Below are positions 1 to 5,008 of a stretch of DNA of 5,008 bases, piece by piece. The first letter of the stretch is position 1. Each line of letters opens with the position of its first letter. The position numbers and the translations under genes were made by a program. Source of the stretch: Lautropia sp. GTDB lineage: Bacteria > Pseudomonadota > Gammaproteobacteria > Burkholderiales > Burkholderiaceae_E. The stretch spans positions 1 to 5,008 of the forward strand of contig JACCRJ010000340.1 in assembly GCA_013813615.1 (NCBI GenBank), read 5' to 3'. The notes under the pieces were generated by a model, which searched no databases, had not been told where the DNA came from, and saw nothing but the letters and a program-made list of their open reading frames with translations.

Positions 1-266
1 AGCATGGCCATCGCGAAGCCCGTCGCGCCCCCGAGCTGGATCGCATGCGCATACCCCGGATGGAGGCCGAAATGCTCGGCGAACACCGTCGAGAGCATCA
101 GGTGCGGCAGCGTCGTCGAGTAGCCGCAGACGAGGCCGTCGATGTCGCCGCGCTCCAGCCCCGCGTCCTGCAGCGCGTCGCCGGCGGCGAGGCTCATCAG
201 GTCGAGCGTGCTGCGGCCCTCGTGGCGGCCATAGCGGGTGAGGCCGGAGCCCAGCAGGTAGCTCAT
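1..266 (-). CDS. Thiolase-superfamily protein (lipid-transfer/SCP-x type), N-terminal part only
   Basis: This is a partial gene: 88 N-terminal residues are visible and the rest lies beyond the left edge. The start MSYLLGSGLTRYGRHEGRST, followed by a helix with ALQDAGLERGDIDGLVCG, matches the opening of thiolase-family acetyl-CoA acetyltransferase/lipid-transfer proteins, which usually run to about 380-400 residues. The family acts on CoA thioesters in the cytoplasm, by thiolytic or retro-aldol carbon-carbon cleavage. In the segment that normally carries the nucleophilic Cys (a C-x-[ST]-G pattern), this protein reads QLGGATGFAM, so Gly80 takes the Cys position. That is typical of thiolase-like paralogues rather than true thiolases. 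The ATG at 266-264 was chosen because the next ATG upstream (274-272) hits a stop after three codons. The start lies 14 bases after the cyclase stop, with a weak GAGG (282-279) as the only ribosome-site candidate, so co-transcription is likely. Family assignment is fairly sure; the substrate is unknown. Confidence 0.8.
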   Translation of the reverse strand, partial: MSYLLGSGLTRYGRHEGRSTLDLMSLAAGDALQDAGLERGDIDGLVCGYSTTLPHLMLSTVFAEHFGLHPGYAHAIQLGGATGFAMAM

Positions 267-280
267 GCCGGCATGGCGCC

Positions 281-1351
281 TCAGACGGTGCCCACCGGCG
301 TCACCGGCGAGCCGACGGCGCCCGGCAGGCGCAGCGGCGGCGCCGTCAGCAGGAAGCGCGACCGGCCGCGTTCGCGCAGCCAGTTCGCCAGCGGCGTCAG
401 GTGCCAGATCTCGCCGAGATGCACGCCGAGCTTGAACAGGCAGTGCTCGTGCAGCGGCAGCGCGGCGCAGCAGCCGACGTGGGAGGTGGCGGGATGCGCC
501 TCGACCGCATAGTTGTCCGCCGCCAGCACCGCGAGGCCGCAGTCGGTGATCCACTGCAGGAGCCGGGGGTCGCGCCCGTCGAGCACCGCGCACAGGCTGC
601 CGAGCGCCGCGGCATTTGGCCGGCCGCCCATCTCCAGGAGCCGGTCGGCGAAGCCGGTGTGCAGGCAGACCATGTCGCCGGGCTCGACCACGACGCGGTC
701 GGCCGACAGGACGCCCATCAGCTGCTCGTAGCCCACCGCCACCCGCTCGTCGCCGAAGTGCGCGCGCAGGTCGATCATCACCGCCCTGCCCTGGACGCAT
801 CGCTGGGCCATGTTCTCGATGCCGAGGGCGCGGGCAGCCGACGTCGAACGGAGGATGCCGCCGCTCGCGCTACCGCTCGCGCCGATGCCGGCATCGTCGG
901 CCGAAGCCGGTCCGACCACTTCCTGTCCGGCGCGATATCCGTTGTAGTAGACCGCTTCCGGGATGCCGTCGCCGTTGGCGTCGAACAACTGGCCGACGTG
1001 GGCGAGGCTGTCCCACTGGGTCGAGTACTGCAGGTGCAGGATCGCGAGGTCGTCGCTGATCCCGTCGGTCTGCGTCTCGTCGTCGACGAAGAGCCGGTAG
1101 TTCATGTTCGGCCGGCCGTTGCGCAGGGTCGGCCTCAACACCGGCGGATGGCGGCGGGGATTGAGCTGGTTGCCGCCGGGGTAGTCGAGCGGCAGGCTGA
1201 GGCAGAAGGTCAGCCCCTCGCGGACTTCCACGATGCCCAGGCGGACCTTGTCGGCGGTCACCAGGTTCATGCGCCCGGCCTGGTCGTCGGGGCCGAAGTC
1301 ACCCCAGTTCGAACCGTCGGGGCGGTGCTTCCAGCGCGGGTTGATGTCCAT
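281..1351 (-). CDS. Cyclase-family protein (kynurenine formamidase-like superfamily), 356 aa
   Basis: This is a complete gene for a cyclase-superfamily hydrolase (the Pfam cyclase family that includes KynB and isatin hydrolase), probably a cytoplasmic metal-dependent enzyme opening or hydrolysing a small ring or amide. Landmarks are an N-terminal NWGDFGPDDQAGRMN block (15-29), QYSTQWDSLAHVG (108-120) at the metal-site position, and a Ser/Ala/Gly-rich linker (149-165). These are followed by GRAVMIDLRAHFG (188-200), EPGDMVCLHTGF (223-234), DNYAVEAHP (279-287), LHEHCLFKLGVHLGE (300-314) and a C-terminal APPLRLPGAVGSPV (337-350). Canonical members have HxGTHxDxxxH. Here both of the first two His are Gln (Q108, Q112), while D114 and H118 remain, as in the longer (330-360 aa) branch of the family. 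The start is supported by a strong AAAGGAG ribosome site. It heads an operon with the thiolase-like gene and is probably controlled by the divergent LysR regulator. The substrate cannot be read from the sequence. Confidence 0.9.
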   Translation of the reverse strand: MDINPRWKHRPDGSNWGDFGPDDQAGRMNLVTADKVRLGIVEVREGLTFCLSLPLDYPGGNQLNPRRHPPVLRPTLRNGRPNMNYRLFVDDETQTDGISDDLAILHLQYSTQWDSLAHVGQLFDANGDGIPEAVYYNGYRAGQEVVGPASADDAGIGASGSASGGILRSTSAARALGIENMAQRCVQGRAVMIDLRAHFGDERVAVGYEQLMGVLSADRVVVEPGDMVCLHTGFADRLLEMGGRPNAAALGSLCAVLDGRDPRLLQWITDCGLAVLAADNYAVEAHPATSHVGCCAALPLHEHCLFKLGVHLGEIWHLTPLANWLRERGRSRFLLTAPPLRLPGAVGSPVTPVGTV

Positions 1352-1361
1352 GGGTCCGGTG

Positions 1362-1368
1362 CTCCTTT
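1362..1368 (-). promoter_or_regulatory. Ribosome binding site of the cyclase gene
   Basis: On the minus strand the sequence AAAGGAG lies 10 bases before the ATG at 1351. It is the strongest Shine-Dalgarno sequence in the window and fixes the start of the cyclase gene. The stop codon of the small upstream ORF (1373-1371) ends two bases before it, so ribosomes finishing that ORF would be positioned over it. Confidence 0.75.
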
Positions 1369-1370
1369 GA

Positions 1371-1448
1371 TCAGGCCGGATGCTGCGTGCCGTGGCCGAG
1401 ATAGACGCGTTCGATCAGGTCGCCATTGCGCAGCTCTTCGGCTCTCAT
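1371..1448 (-). CDS. Possible 25-residue upstream ORF ahead of the cyclase
   Basis: This short reading frame starts MRAEELRNGDLI and ends YLGHGTQHPA. I do not recognise it. In its favour, an AGGGA ribosome-site candidate lies 7 bases before the ATG (1448-1446). About 18 of its 24 codons after the start end in G or C, like the real genes here. It ends two bases before the cyclase ribosome site, a spacing that suits translational coupling or a leader-peptide role. It has no signal peptide, membrane segment, Cys-rich motif or run of one amino acid that would mark a classic attenuation leader. It could equally be the stub of a decayed gene or chance in high-GC DNA. Similar-length ORFs arise by chance often, so confidence is low. 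Confidence 0.3.
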   Translation of the reverse strand: MRAEELRNGDLIERVYLGHGTQHPA

Positions 1449-1496
1449 TGCGCATTCCCTGCAGGCCGCAGGCCCTTGAATGAGGCCACCGGCATC

Positions 1497-1532
1497 GTTC
1501 GGCCGAACTGCACTATAGTTTCGCGGAACGAA
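1497..1532. promoter_or_regulatory. Putative LysR-type operator in the divergent intergenic region
   Basis: The 273-base gap between the divergent cyclase and LysR genes holds a cluster of matching half-sites. GTTCGGCCGAAC (1497-1508) is a perfect 12-bp palindrome. ACTATAGT (1512-1519) is a perfect 8-bp palindrome that also provides a -10-like TATAGT in both directions. TTCGCGGAACGAA (1520-1532) has TTCG/CGAA arms in the T-N11-A layout typical of LysR-family sites. The two TTCG arms are 22 bases apart, about two helical turns, so they could be contacted on the same face by a tetramer. No good -35 box accompanies the TATAGT in either orientation, as expected for an activator-dependent promoter. 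The symmetry is seen directly; the role is inferred. Apart from this cluster and the small ORF, I see nothing else in the gap. Confidence 0.45.
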
Positions 1533-1624
1533 CCCTTGCCGCCGGCCGATTCTCTGCGCCATGCCTGCTGCGTAGCAAGGTCCTGGTCGGCACAGAGGGT
1601 GTGACGAGGCTTCACAGGGCTCCC

Positions 1625-2512
1625 ATGGACCGATTCGGTGAACTGATGGTTTTCCTGCGGGTGGTCGAGGCGCGCAGTTTCTCCGGCGCGGCGCGCGCGC
1701 TGGCAATGTCGCCTTCCGCCGTCAGCAAACTGGTCGCGCGGCTGGAGTCGCGACTCGGCGTGCGGCTGTTCGACCGGATCGCCGGCTCGATCCGGCTGAC
1801 GCAGGAAGGCGAGCGGTTCCAGCGCGACGGCCAGCGGGTGGTGGACGCGATGACCGAGGCGGAGAATGCCGCCTGCACGGCGGAGCAGGAGGTGTCCGGG
1901 GTGCTGCACGTGCATACCCCGCTGACTTTTGCGAAGTACCTCCTCGCGCCGCTGCTGCCGGCGCTCCTGCAGCGGCATCCGAAGCTGCGCATCGAGTTCA
2001 TCCTCGGGACCGCCCGTGGCGACTTCATGAAGGACGGCATCGACGTCGCCATCCACAGCGAGCACCCGAAGGAGCTGCCGCTGATCGCAAAGCCGATCGC
2101 GCGCCGGCGCTGGCTGATCGCGGCGGCGCCGTCGTATCTCAGGAAGCACGGCACGCCGACGTCGCCGGACCAGCTTCTGGATCACCGCTGCCTGAACTTC
2201 ACCGTGCGCACCAACTGGAACTCCTGGAGCTTCCGGGAGAACGGCGCGCTGAAGACGGTCGACATCAAGAGCTACGTCGGCGCCAACCAGGGCGAGCTGC
2301 TGCATGCGCTGGCGCTCGAGGGGCTCGGCGTGGTGCGGCTGGCGGAGTTCCACATCGGGCGGGATGTCCGGGAAGGCCGCCTGATCGAGCTGCTGGCGGA
2401 ATACCGGGATCCGGCGGACGACCTGATGTACGTGCTGTACCCGCATCGCCGAAACCTGGCGCCGCGGGTGCGCGCGTTTCTCGACTTCCTCGACGAGCAT
2501 TTCCACCCCTGA
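1625..2512 (+). CDS. LysR-type transcriptional regulator
   Basis: This complete 295-residue gene is of the usual LysR-family length. Residues 1-60 form the winged helix-turn-helix: MDRFGELMVFLRVVEARSFS, then AARALAMSPSAVSKLVARLE (22-41) and RLGVRLFDR with the SIRLTQEG wing (43-62). A linker helix follows to about residue 90. The effector-binding domain covers about 92-292, with GVLHVHTPLTFAKYLLAPLL (92-111), DGIDVAIH (137-144) and GLGVVRLAEF (233-242). It resembles the CrgA/AaeR-like group of LysR proteins. ATG 1625 was chosen because it gives the standard family N-terminus and has AGGG five bases upstream; a GTG at 1601 would add eight atypical residues and lacks a well-spaced ribosome site. 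It is divergent from the cyclase/thiolase-like operon, so it most likely regulates that operon and itself from the shared gap, responding to a pathway compound. The effector is unknown. Confidence 0.93.
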   Translation: MDRFGELMVFLRVVEARSFSGAARALAMSPSAVSKLVARLESRLGVRLFDRIAGSIRLTQEGERFQRDGQRVVDAMTEAENAACTAEQEVSGVLHVHTPLTFAKYLLAPLLPALLQRHPKLRIEFILGTARGDFMKDGIDVAIHSEHPKELPLIAKPIARRRWLIAAAPSYLRKHGTPTSPDQLLDHRCLNFTVRTNWNSWSFRENGALKTVDIKSYVGANQGELLHALALEGLGVVRLAEFHIGRDVREGRLIELLAEYRDPADDLMYVLYPHRRNLAPRVRAFLDFLDEHFHP

Positions 2513-2531
2513 GGGCTTTCGACAGGGGTGG
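2503..2531. terminator. Hairpin between convergent genes, overlapping the LysR stop codon
   Basis: CCACCCCTG (2503-2511) and CAGGGGTGG (2523-2531) form a perfect 9-bp GC-rich stem around an 11-base loop. The 5' arm overlaps the end of the LysR gene including part of its TGA (2510-2512). The katE stop lies 49 bases further on, transcribed toward it. Neither strand has a U-tract after the stem, so this is not a textbook intrinsic terminator. It may act in both directions, with Rho, or as a 3' end stabiliser. A smaller CGCGC/GCGCG stem (2537-2551) follows. The rest of the 67-base gap shows nothing else. Confidence 0.45.
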
Positions 2532-2579
2532 CGCTCCGCGCAATCCGCGCGTCGACGGCAGGGGTCCGGGGCTGCAGGG

Positions 2580-4676
2580 TCAGGCGAGCATCCGGACCTT
2601 CGGCTCGCGGTCCCATTGGCGGGTCCGGGCAGGGGCGAGGAAGCCGGCCGCGCCGGCGGACAGGTCGACGATACCGGCGTCGGGCTCCACGCCGGCCTTG
2701 GCGAGCAGCGGCCCGGCTTCGGCGGTGAAGCCGATGGCCTTCAGGTGCCCGAAGGCATCCTTGGCGAAGTCGATCGCGGCGCCCTCCTTCAGCAGTTGCG
2801 CGCAGCCGTCATGTGAAAGCACCAGCGCCACCGCGTCGAAGATCACCGACGGCGAACCTTGCAGCTGGCCGTCCGCCGGCAATCGGCTGCCGTCGCTGAG
2901 CGTCACGCCACCGACCTTGGGCGCCACGATCTTGACCTTCGCGCCCTCGCCTTGCACCGCTTCCCTCAACGCGGCGACCAATGCGCCGTCCGCACCGTCG
3001 GTCACCAGCACGCCGACCGTGCGCCCCATGAGCGTGTCGGGATACTTGCCGACGATGCGCAACGCAGGAGACGGCGTCATATCGACGGGCTCGACCGCCG
3101 CCTTCGACTTCGGCGGCAGCTCGATCGCCATGCCGTTGGCCACGCGTTCGGCGAGGCTTTCGTCGACGTTGCGCAGGTTGGCCAGCATCCGGTTGCGCAC
3201 ATGCTGCAAGGCGACCTTCGAGAGCTCGAAGACGAGGGCGCTGGCGAGGTGCGCCTGCTCGATCGCCGTCTGCGAGCGATAGAAGAGCCGCGCGTGGCTG
3301 TAGTGGTCGGCAAACGTCTCGGCGCGCAGCCGGACCTTGCCCTCCTTCATCGGCAGCGAGAAACTGCGGAAGCCGCCTTCGGGGTCCTCGCGCGGTCCGC
3401 CGTCTTCGCCCGCCTCGGCCAGGCTGTTCGGTTCGAAATTGGCGCGGCCCTTGAAGACCTGGGTCTGCATCTGGCCGTCGCGTTGGAAGTTCTGGAAGGG
3501 GCAGCCCTTCGCCCGGTTGATCGGAATCTGGTGGAAGTTCACCGTTCCCAGGCGTGACAGCTGGGTATCCTGGTAGGAGAAGAGCCGTCCCTGAAGCAGC
3601 GGGTCTTCCGACACGTCGATGCCGGGCGGCATGTTGGTGGGCAGGAAGGCTGCCTGCTCGGTCTCCGCGAAGAAATTGTCCGGATTGCGGTCCAGCACCA
3701 TGCGGCCGATTACGCGGATCGGTGCCAGCTCCTCGGGGACGACCTTGGTGGCGTCGAGAATGTCGAAGGGCAGTGCGTCCGCTTCCTTCTGGCTGAGCAG
3801 CTGCACGCCGAACTCCCATTCGGGGAAGTTGCCGGCGGCGATGGCTTCGAAGAGATCCCGGCGGTGATAGTCGGGATCCGCACCTGCGATCTTGACCGCT
3901 TCGTCCCAGCAGGTGGACTGCAGGCCGAGCTTGGGGCGCCAGTGGAACTTGACGAAAGTCGCCTCGTCCTGGTCGTTGAGCAGCCGGAAGGTATTGACGC
4001 CGAATCCCTCGATCATGCGCAATGAGCGCGGGATCGTCCGGTCCGACATCGCCCACATGATCATGTGGGTCGATTCCGGCATCAGGCTGATGAAGTCCCA
4101 GAAGGTGTCGTGGGCGGTGGCTGCCTGCGGAAAACCGCGGTCGGCCTCCATCTTCACGGCATGGATCAGGTCCGGGAACTTGATCGCATCCTGGATGAAG
4201 AACACCGGTATGTTGTTGCCGACCAGATCCCAGTTGCCCTCCCTGGTGTAGAACTTGACCGCGAAGCCCCGCACGTCCCGAGGCGTGTCCACCGAGCCGG
4301 CGCCGCCGGCGACGGTCGAGAAACGAGCGAACACCTCGGTCTTTTCTCCCACCGCGCTCAGGATCCGCGCGCGGCTGAACTGGGCGAGGGAGTCGGTCAA
4401 CTCGAAATAGCCGTGAGCGGCGGAACCGCGCGCGTGCACGATGCGTTCCGGGATCCGTTCGTGATCGAAATGCTGGATCTTCTCCCGCAGGACGAAGTCC
4501 TCCAGCAGGGTCGGGCCGCGCCTGCCTGCCTTCAGCGAATTCTGGTTGTCGGAGACGGGGACGCCATGGTTGGTCGTTATTCGGGCGTCAGGTGCCGAGC
4601 TGGTCTGGTGGGTCTCTCCGCCGTTGCCGCTGCGGGCGGCTGTCGCGGCGCTCTTGCCGGTGTCGTTTCGGGCCAT
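2580..4676 (-). CDS. katE: Large-subunit (clade 2, HPII-like) catalase
   Basis: This complete 698-residue catalase breaks hydrogen peroxide down to water and oxygen in the cytoplasm, as a heme homotetramer. E. coli HPII has 753 residues. After a variable N-terminal arm (1-55), the heme domain carries the distal His81 in [13 protein letters not shown] (80-92), Ser120 in RFSTVAGG, and Asn154 in [14 protein letters not shown] (150-163). The heme-ligand Tyr368 lies in [14 protein letters not shown] (364-377). A C-terminal class I glutaminase/DJ-1-like (flavodoxin-like) domain, from [14 protein letters not shown] at about 550 to the end, marks the large-subunit clade. Position 345, 23 residues before the heme Tyr, is Leu in [12 protein letters not shown], where E. 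coli HPII has His392, so the His-Tyr crosslink cannot form. The ribosome site TTAAGGAT (4693-4686) lies 9 bases before the ATG. The gene appears monocistronic and convergent with the LysR gene. In enterobacteria katE is controlled by the stationary-phase sigma factor; here that is only a suggestion from the -10 region. Identification is very secure. Confidence 0.97.
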   Translation of the reverse strand: MARNDTGKSAATAARSGNGGETHQTSSAPDARITTNHGVPVSDNQNSLKAGRRGPTLLEDFVLREKIQHFDHERIPERIVHARGSAAHGYFELTDSLAQFSRARILSAVGEKTEVFARFSTVAGGAGSVDTPRDVRGFAVKFYTREGNWDLVGNNIPVFFIQDAIKFPDLIHAVKMEADRGFPQAATAHDTFWDFISLMPESTHMIMWAMSDRTIPRSLRMIEGFGVNTFRLLNDQDEATFVKFHWRPKLGLQSTCWDEAVKIAGADPDYHRRDLFEAIAAGNFPEWEFGVQLLSQKEADALPFDILDATKVVPEELAPIRVIGRMVLDRNPDNFFAETEQAAFLPTNMPPGIDVSEDPLLQGRLFSYQDTQLSRLGTVNFHQIPINRAKGCPFQNFQRDGQMQTQVFKGRANFEPNSLAEAGEDGGPREDPEGGFRSFSLPMKEGKVRLRAETFADHYSHARLFYRSQTAIEQAHLASALVFELSKVALQHVRNRMLANLRNVDESLAERVANGMAIELPPKSKAAVEPVDMTPSPALRIVGKYPDTLMGRTVGVLVTDGADGALVAALREAVQGEGAKVKIVAPKVGGVTLSDGSRLPADGQLQGSPSVIFDAVALVLSHDGCAQLLKEGAAIDFAKDAFGHLKAIGFTAEAGPLLAKAGVEPDAGIVDLSAGAAGFLAPARTRQWDREPKVRMLA

Positions 4677-4712
4677 TTCGTGTCTATCCTTAAGAGAGGA
4701 AGGCGGTTGCGG

Positions 4713-4719
4713 ATAGTAG
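4713..4719 (-). promoter_or_regulatory. Candidate -10 element of the katE promoter
   Basis: On the minus strand CTACTAT (4719-4713) fits the TAnnnT -10 pattern with a preceding C, which is the base favoured by stationary-phase sigma factor RpoS. It would place the transcript start near 4706, about 30 bases before the katE ATG. No TTGACA-like -35 is found at 16-18 bases upstream, which also suits RpoS or an activator-dependent promoter. The link to RpoS is inferred from known katE control in other bacteria. Confidence 0.35.
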
Positions 4720-4734
4720 CGGTCGCCCTAGGCG

Positions 4735-4754
4735 AAGGGTCGGCAAAGACCCTT
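4735..4754. repeat. Perfect 7-bp dyad upstream of katE
   Basis: AAGGGTC (4735-4741) and GACCCTT (4748-4754) are perfect inverted repeats separated by GGCAAA. No T-run follows on either strand, so this is unlikely to be a terminator. It would sit about 29-48 bases upstream of the proposed katE start, where a -35 box would be, and its right arm overlaps a TTGAAG of a possible forward promoter. This is the geometry of an operator shared by two divergent promoters. No named regulator's consensus is recognised. Confidence 0.4.
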
Positions 4755-4783
4755 GAAGGCGGCGTACTCGCGTCTGCTACGCT
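4753..4783 (+). promoter_or_regulatory. Possible forward promoter ahead of the CYTH-like stub
   Basis: TTGAAG (4753-4758) and TACGCT (4778-4783) are separated by 19 bases, longer than ideal. The -10 is preceded by TGC, giving the TGn extended -10 form. A start near 4790 would leave almost no leader before ATG 4794. It may be a surviving promoter of the truncated reading frame or chance similarity. Confidence 0.2.
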
Positions 4784-4791
4784 GATGCGCC

Positions 4792-4819
4792 ACATGGCAC
4801 GCAACATGGCACGCAACAT
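4792..4819 (+). repeat. 12-bp tandem duplication covering a start codon
   Basis: ACATGGCACGCA occurs twice head to tail (4792-4803 and 4804-4815), followed by ACAT, about 2.3 copies in all. The unit is four codons long and in frame, so the encoded start reads MARN-MARN-IEIK. It looks like a slippage duplication of a start-codon region. Confidence 0.85.
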
Positions 4820-4898
4820 CGAGATCAAGGCCACCATCGACAGCCGGTGGCGGCGGGCCCGATTGCGCGGATTTCCCGCTGCTATGATCGGCGGATGA
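4794..4898 (+). pseudogene. Truncated start of a CYTH-domain (class IV adenylate cyclase-like) gene
   Basis: The reading frame starts MARNMARNIEIKATIDS and then turns into Arg-rich sequence (RWRRARLRGFPAAMIGG) before a stop, 34 residues in all. MARNIEIKA is the characteristic opening of bacterial CYTH-domain proteins of the class IV adenylate cyclase/triphosphate tunnel group, which are usually some 170-200 residues long. After residue 17 nothing CYTH-like continues in any forward frame that I can see, so only the 5' end appears to remain. The break falls after about position 4844. No ribosome site is obvious before either ATG (4794 or 4806). The frame ends in an ATGA overlap with the next gene, so it could instead be a translated upstream ORF. 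With only nine or so diagnostic residues, the homology is suggestive rather than proven. Confidence 0.45.
4880..4888 (+). promoter_or_regulatory. Extended -10 promoter candidate for the gene at 4895
   Basis: TGCTATGAT combines a TGn extension with TATGAT, one mismatch from the TATAAT consensus. Six bases (CGGCGG) separate it from the A of ATG 4895, so the predicted transcript would begin at or next to the start codon. There is no good -35 at normal spacing, which an extended -10 can tolerate. Confidence 0.4.
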
Positions 4899-5008
4899 CA
4901 GACTCGGCCGCGCGCCATCCCGGGGAGACCGATAGCCACGCGGGATCGCTGCCCGACCCGGTCCGCACCCTGGCCGACCTCGAGCGGCTCGAGCAGGCTG
5001 CCCGACGC
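4895..5008 (+). CDS. Unidentified protein, N-terminal part only
   Basis: The frame is open from ATG 4895 to the right edge, giving 38 residues that start MTDSAARHPGETDSHAGSLP and end with RTLADLERLEQAARR. I do not recognise the family. The visible part looks like a polar, probably disordered N-terminal tail leading into a charged helix (about 22-38, with Leu/Glu/Arg spacing). No signal peptide or membrane segment is seen. The codons mostly end in G or C, as in the neighbouring genes, which supports real coding. No ribosome binding site precedes the ATG. Translation may be leaderless, from the extended -10 just upstream, or coupled to the short frame that ends at 4898 through an ATGA overlap. 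The true start could also lie further downstream, outside the window. Confidence 0.55.
   Translation, partial: MTDSAARHPGETDSHAGSLPDPVRTLADLERLEQAARR

Noticed and set aside
272..274. ATG at 274 as the thiolase-like start
   Set aside because: This ATG is followed by a stop codon after three codons. The in-frame start is at 266.
883..896. Perfect 14-bp palindrome CGATGCCGGCATCG
   Set aside because: It lies inside the cyclase coding sequence in a low-complexity linker. GC-rich palindromes of this size are common in such DNA, and there is no sign of a regulatory role.
401..1483. Long plus-strand open frame of 360 codons opposite the cyclase
   Set aside because: The minus-strand frame has clear cyclase-family motifs. 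The plus-strand product is compositionally odd (His/Arg/Ala/Val-rich) with no recognisable domain, as expected of an antisense shadow in high-GC DNA.
1601..1624. GTG at 1601 as the LysR start
   Set aside because: The GAGGG upstream touches the GTG with no proper spacing, and the extra eight residues are atypical. ATG 1625 gives the standard family N-terminus.
1445..2506. Long minus-strand open frame of 353 codons opposite the LysR gene
   Set aside because: The plus strand encodes an unmistakable LysR regulator. The opposite frame is rich in Arg, Gln and His and runs into the promoter gap, so it is a shadow.
2809..4056. Second minus-strand open frame of 415 codons inside katE
   Set aside because: It is the out-of-frame reading of the catalase gene, Arg/Gly/Ala-rich and without motifs. 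The katE frame is intact from start to stop.
4065..4844. Plus-strand frame running from inside katE into the CYTH-like stub, as one 277-residue protein
   Set aside because: The first part is antisense to conserved catalase sequence. Only the end, from about 4794, resembles a protein start, so the continuity is accidental.

Overview
This window is high-GC bacterial DNA. The strong G/C preference at third codon positions, the LysR-type regulator and the HPII-type catalase suggest a proteobacterium. A betaproteobacterium such as a Burkholderiales member is the best guess, but the sequence alone does not fix the taxon.

Positions 1-1448 (minus strand) hold a small catabolic-looking operon. From upstream to downstream it contains a possible 25-residue upstream ORF, a cyclase/kynurenine-formamidase superfamily protein, and the first 88 residues of a thiolase-superfamily protein that runs off the left edge. 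Gaps are very short: 19 bases from the small ORF to the cyclase and 14 bases from the cyclase to the thiolase. A LysR-type regulator (1625-2512, plus strand) is transcribed divergently. The gap between them contains a cluster of TTCG/CGAA half-sites, including a perfect 12-bp palindrome and a T-N11-A motif, which is the expected place for the regulator's operator. Both enzymes appear to lack the textbook catalytic residues of their superfamilies. The cyclase has Gln where the HxxxHxD metal motif has its two His. The thiolase has Gly where the nucleophilic Cys normally sits. The pathway may therefore run on non-canonical chemistry.

Positions 2503-4676 hold a convergent junction and a full-length large-subunit (clade 2, HPII-like) catalase on the minus strand. 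A perfect 9-bp stem hairpin overlaps the regulator's stop codon and probably separates the two convergent genes. The catalase keeps the heme-pocket His, Ser, Asn and Tyr. Leu replaces the His that forms the covalent His-Tyr link in E. coli HPII.

Positions 4677-5008 hold the catalase promoter region, with a 7-bp-stem dyad, and then a short plus-strand ORF beginning like a CYTH-domain protein (MARNIEIKA-). That similarity lasts only about 13 residues, and a 12-bp tandem duplication repeats the start codon region. This looks like the stub of a lost gene. Its reading frame ends in an ATGA overlap with the start of another plus-strand gene, which runs off the right edge and has an extended -10 motif placed to give a leaderless transcript. 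No RNA genes, insertion sequences or CRISPR arrays were seen.
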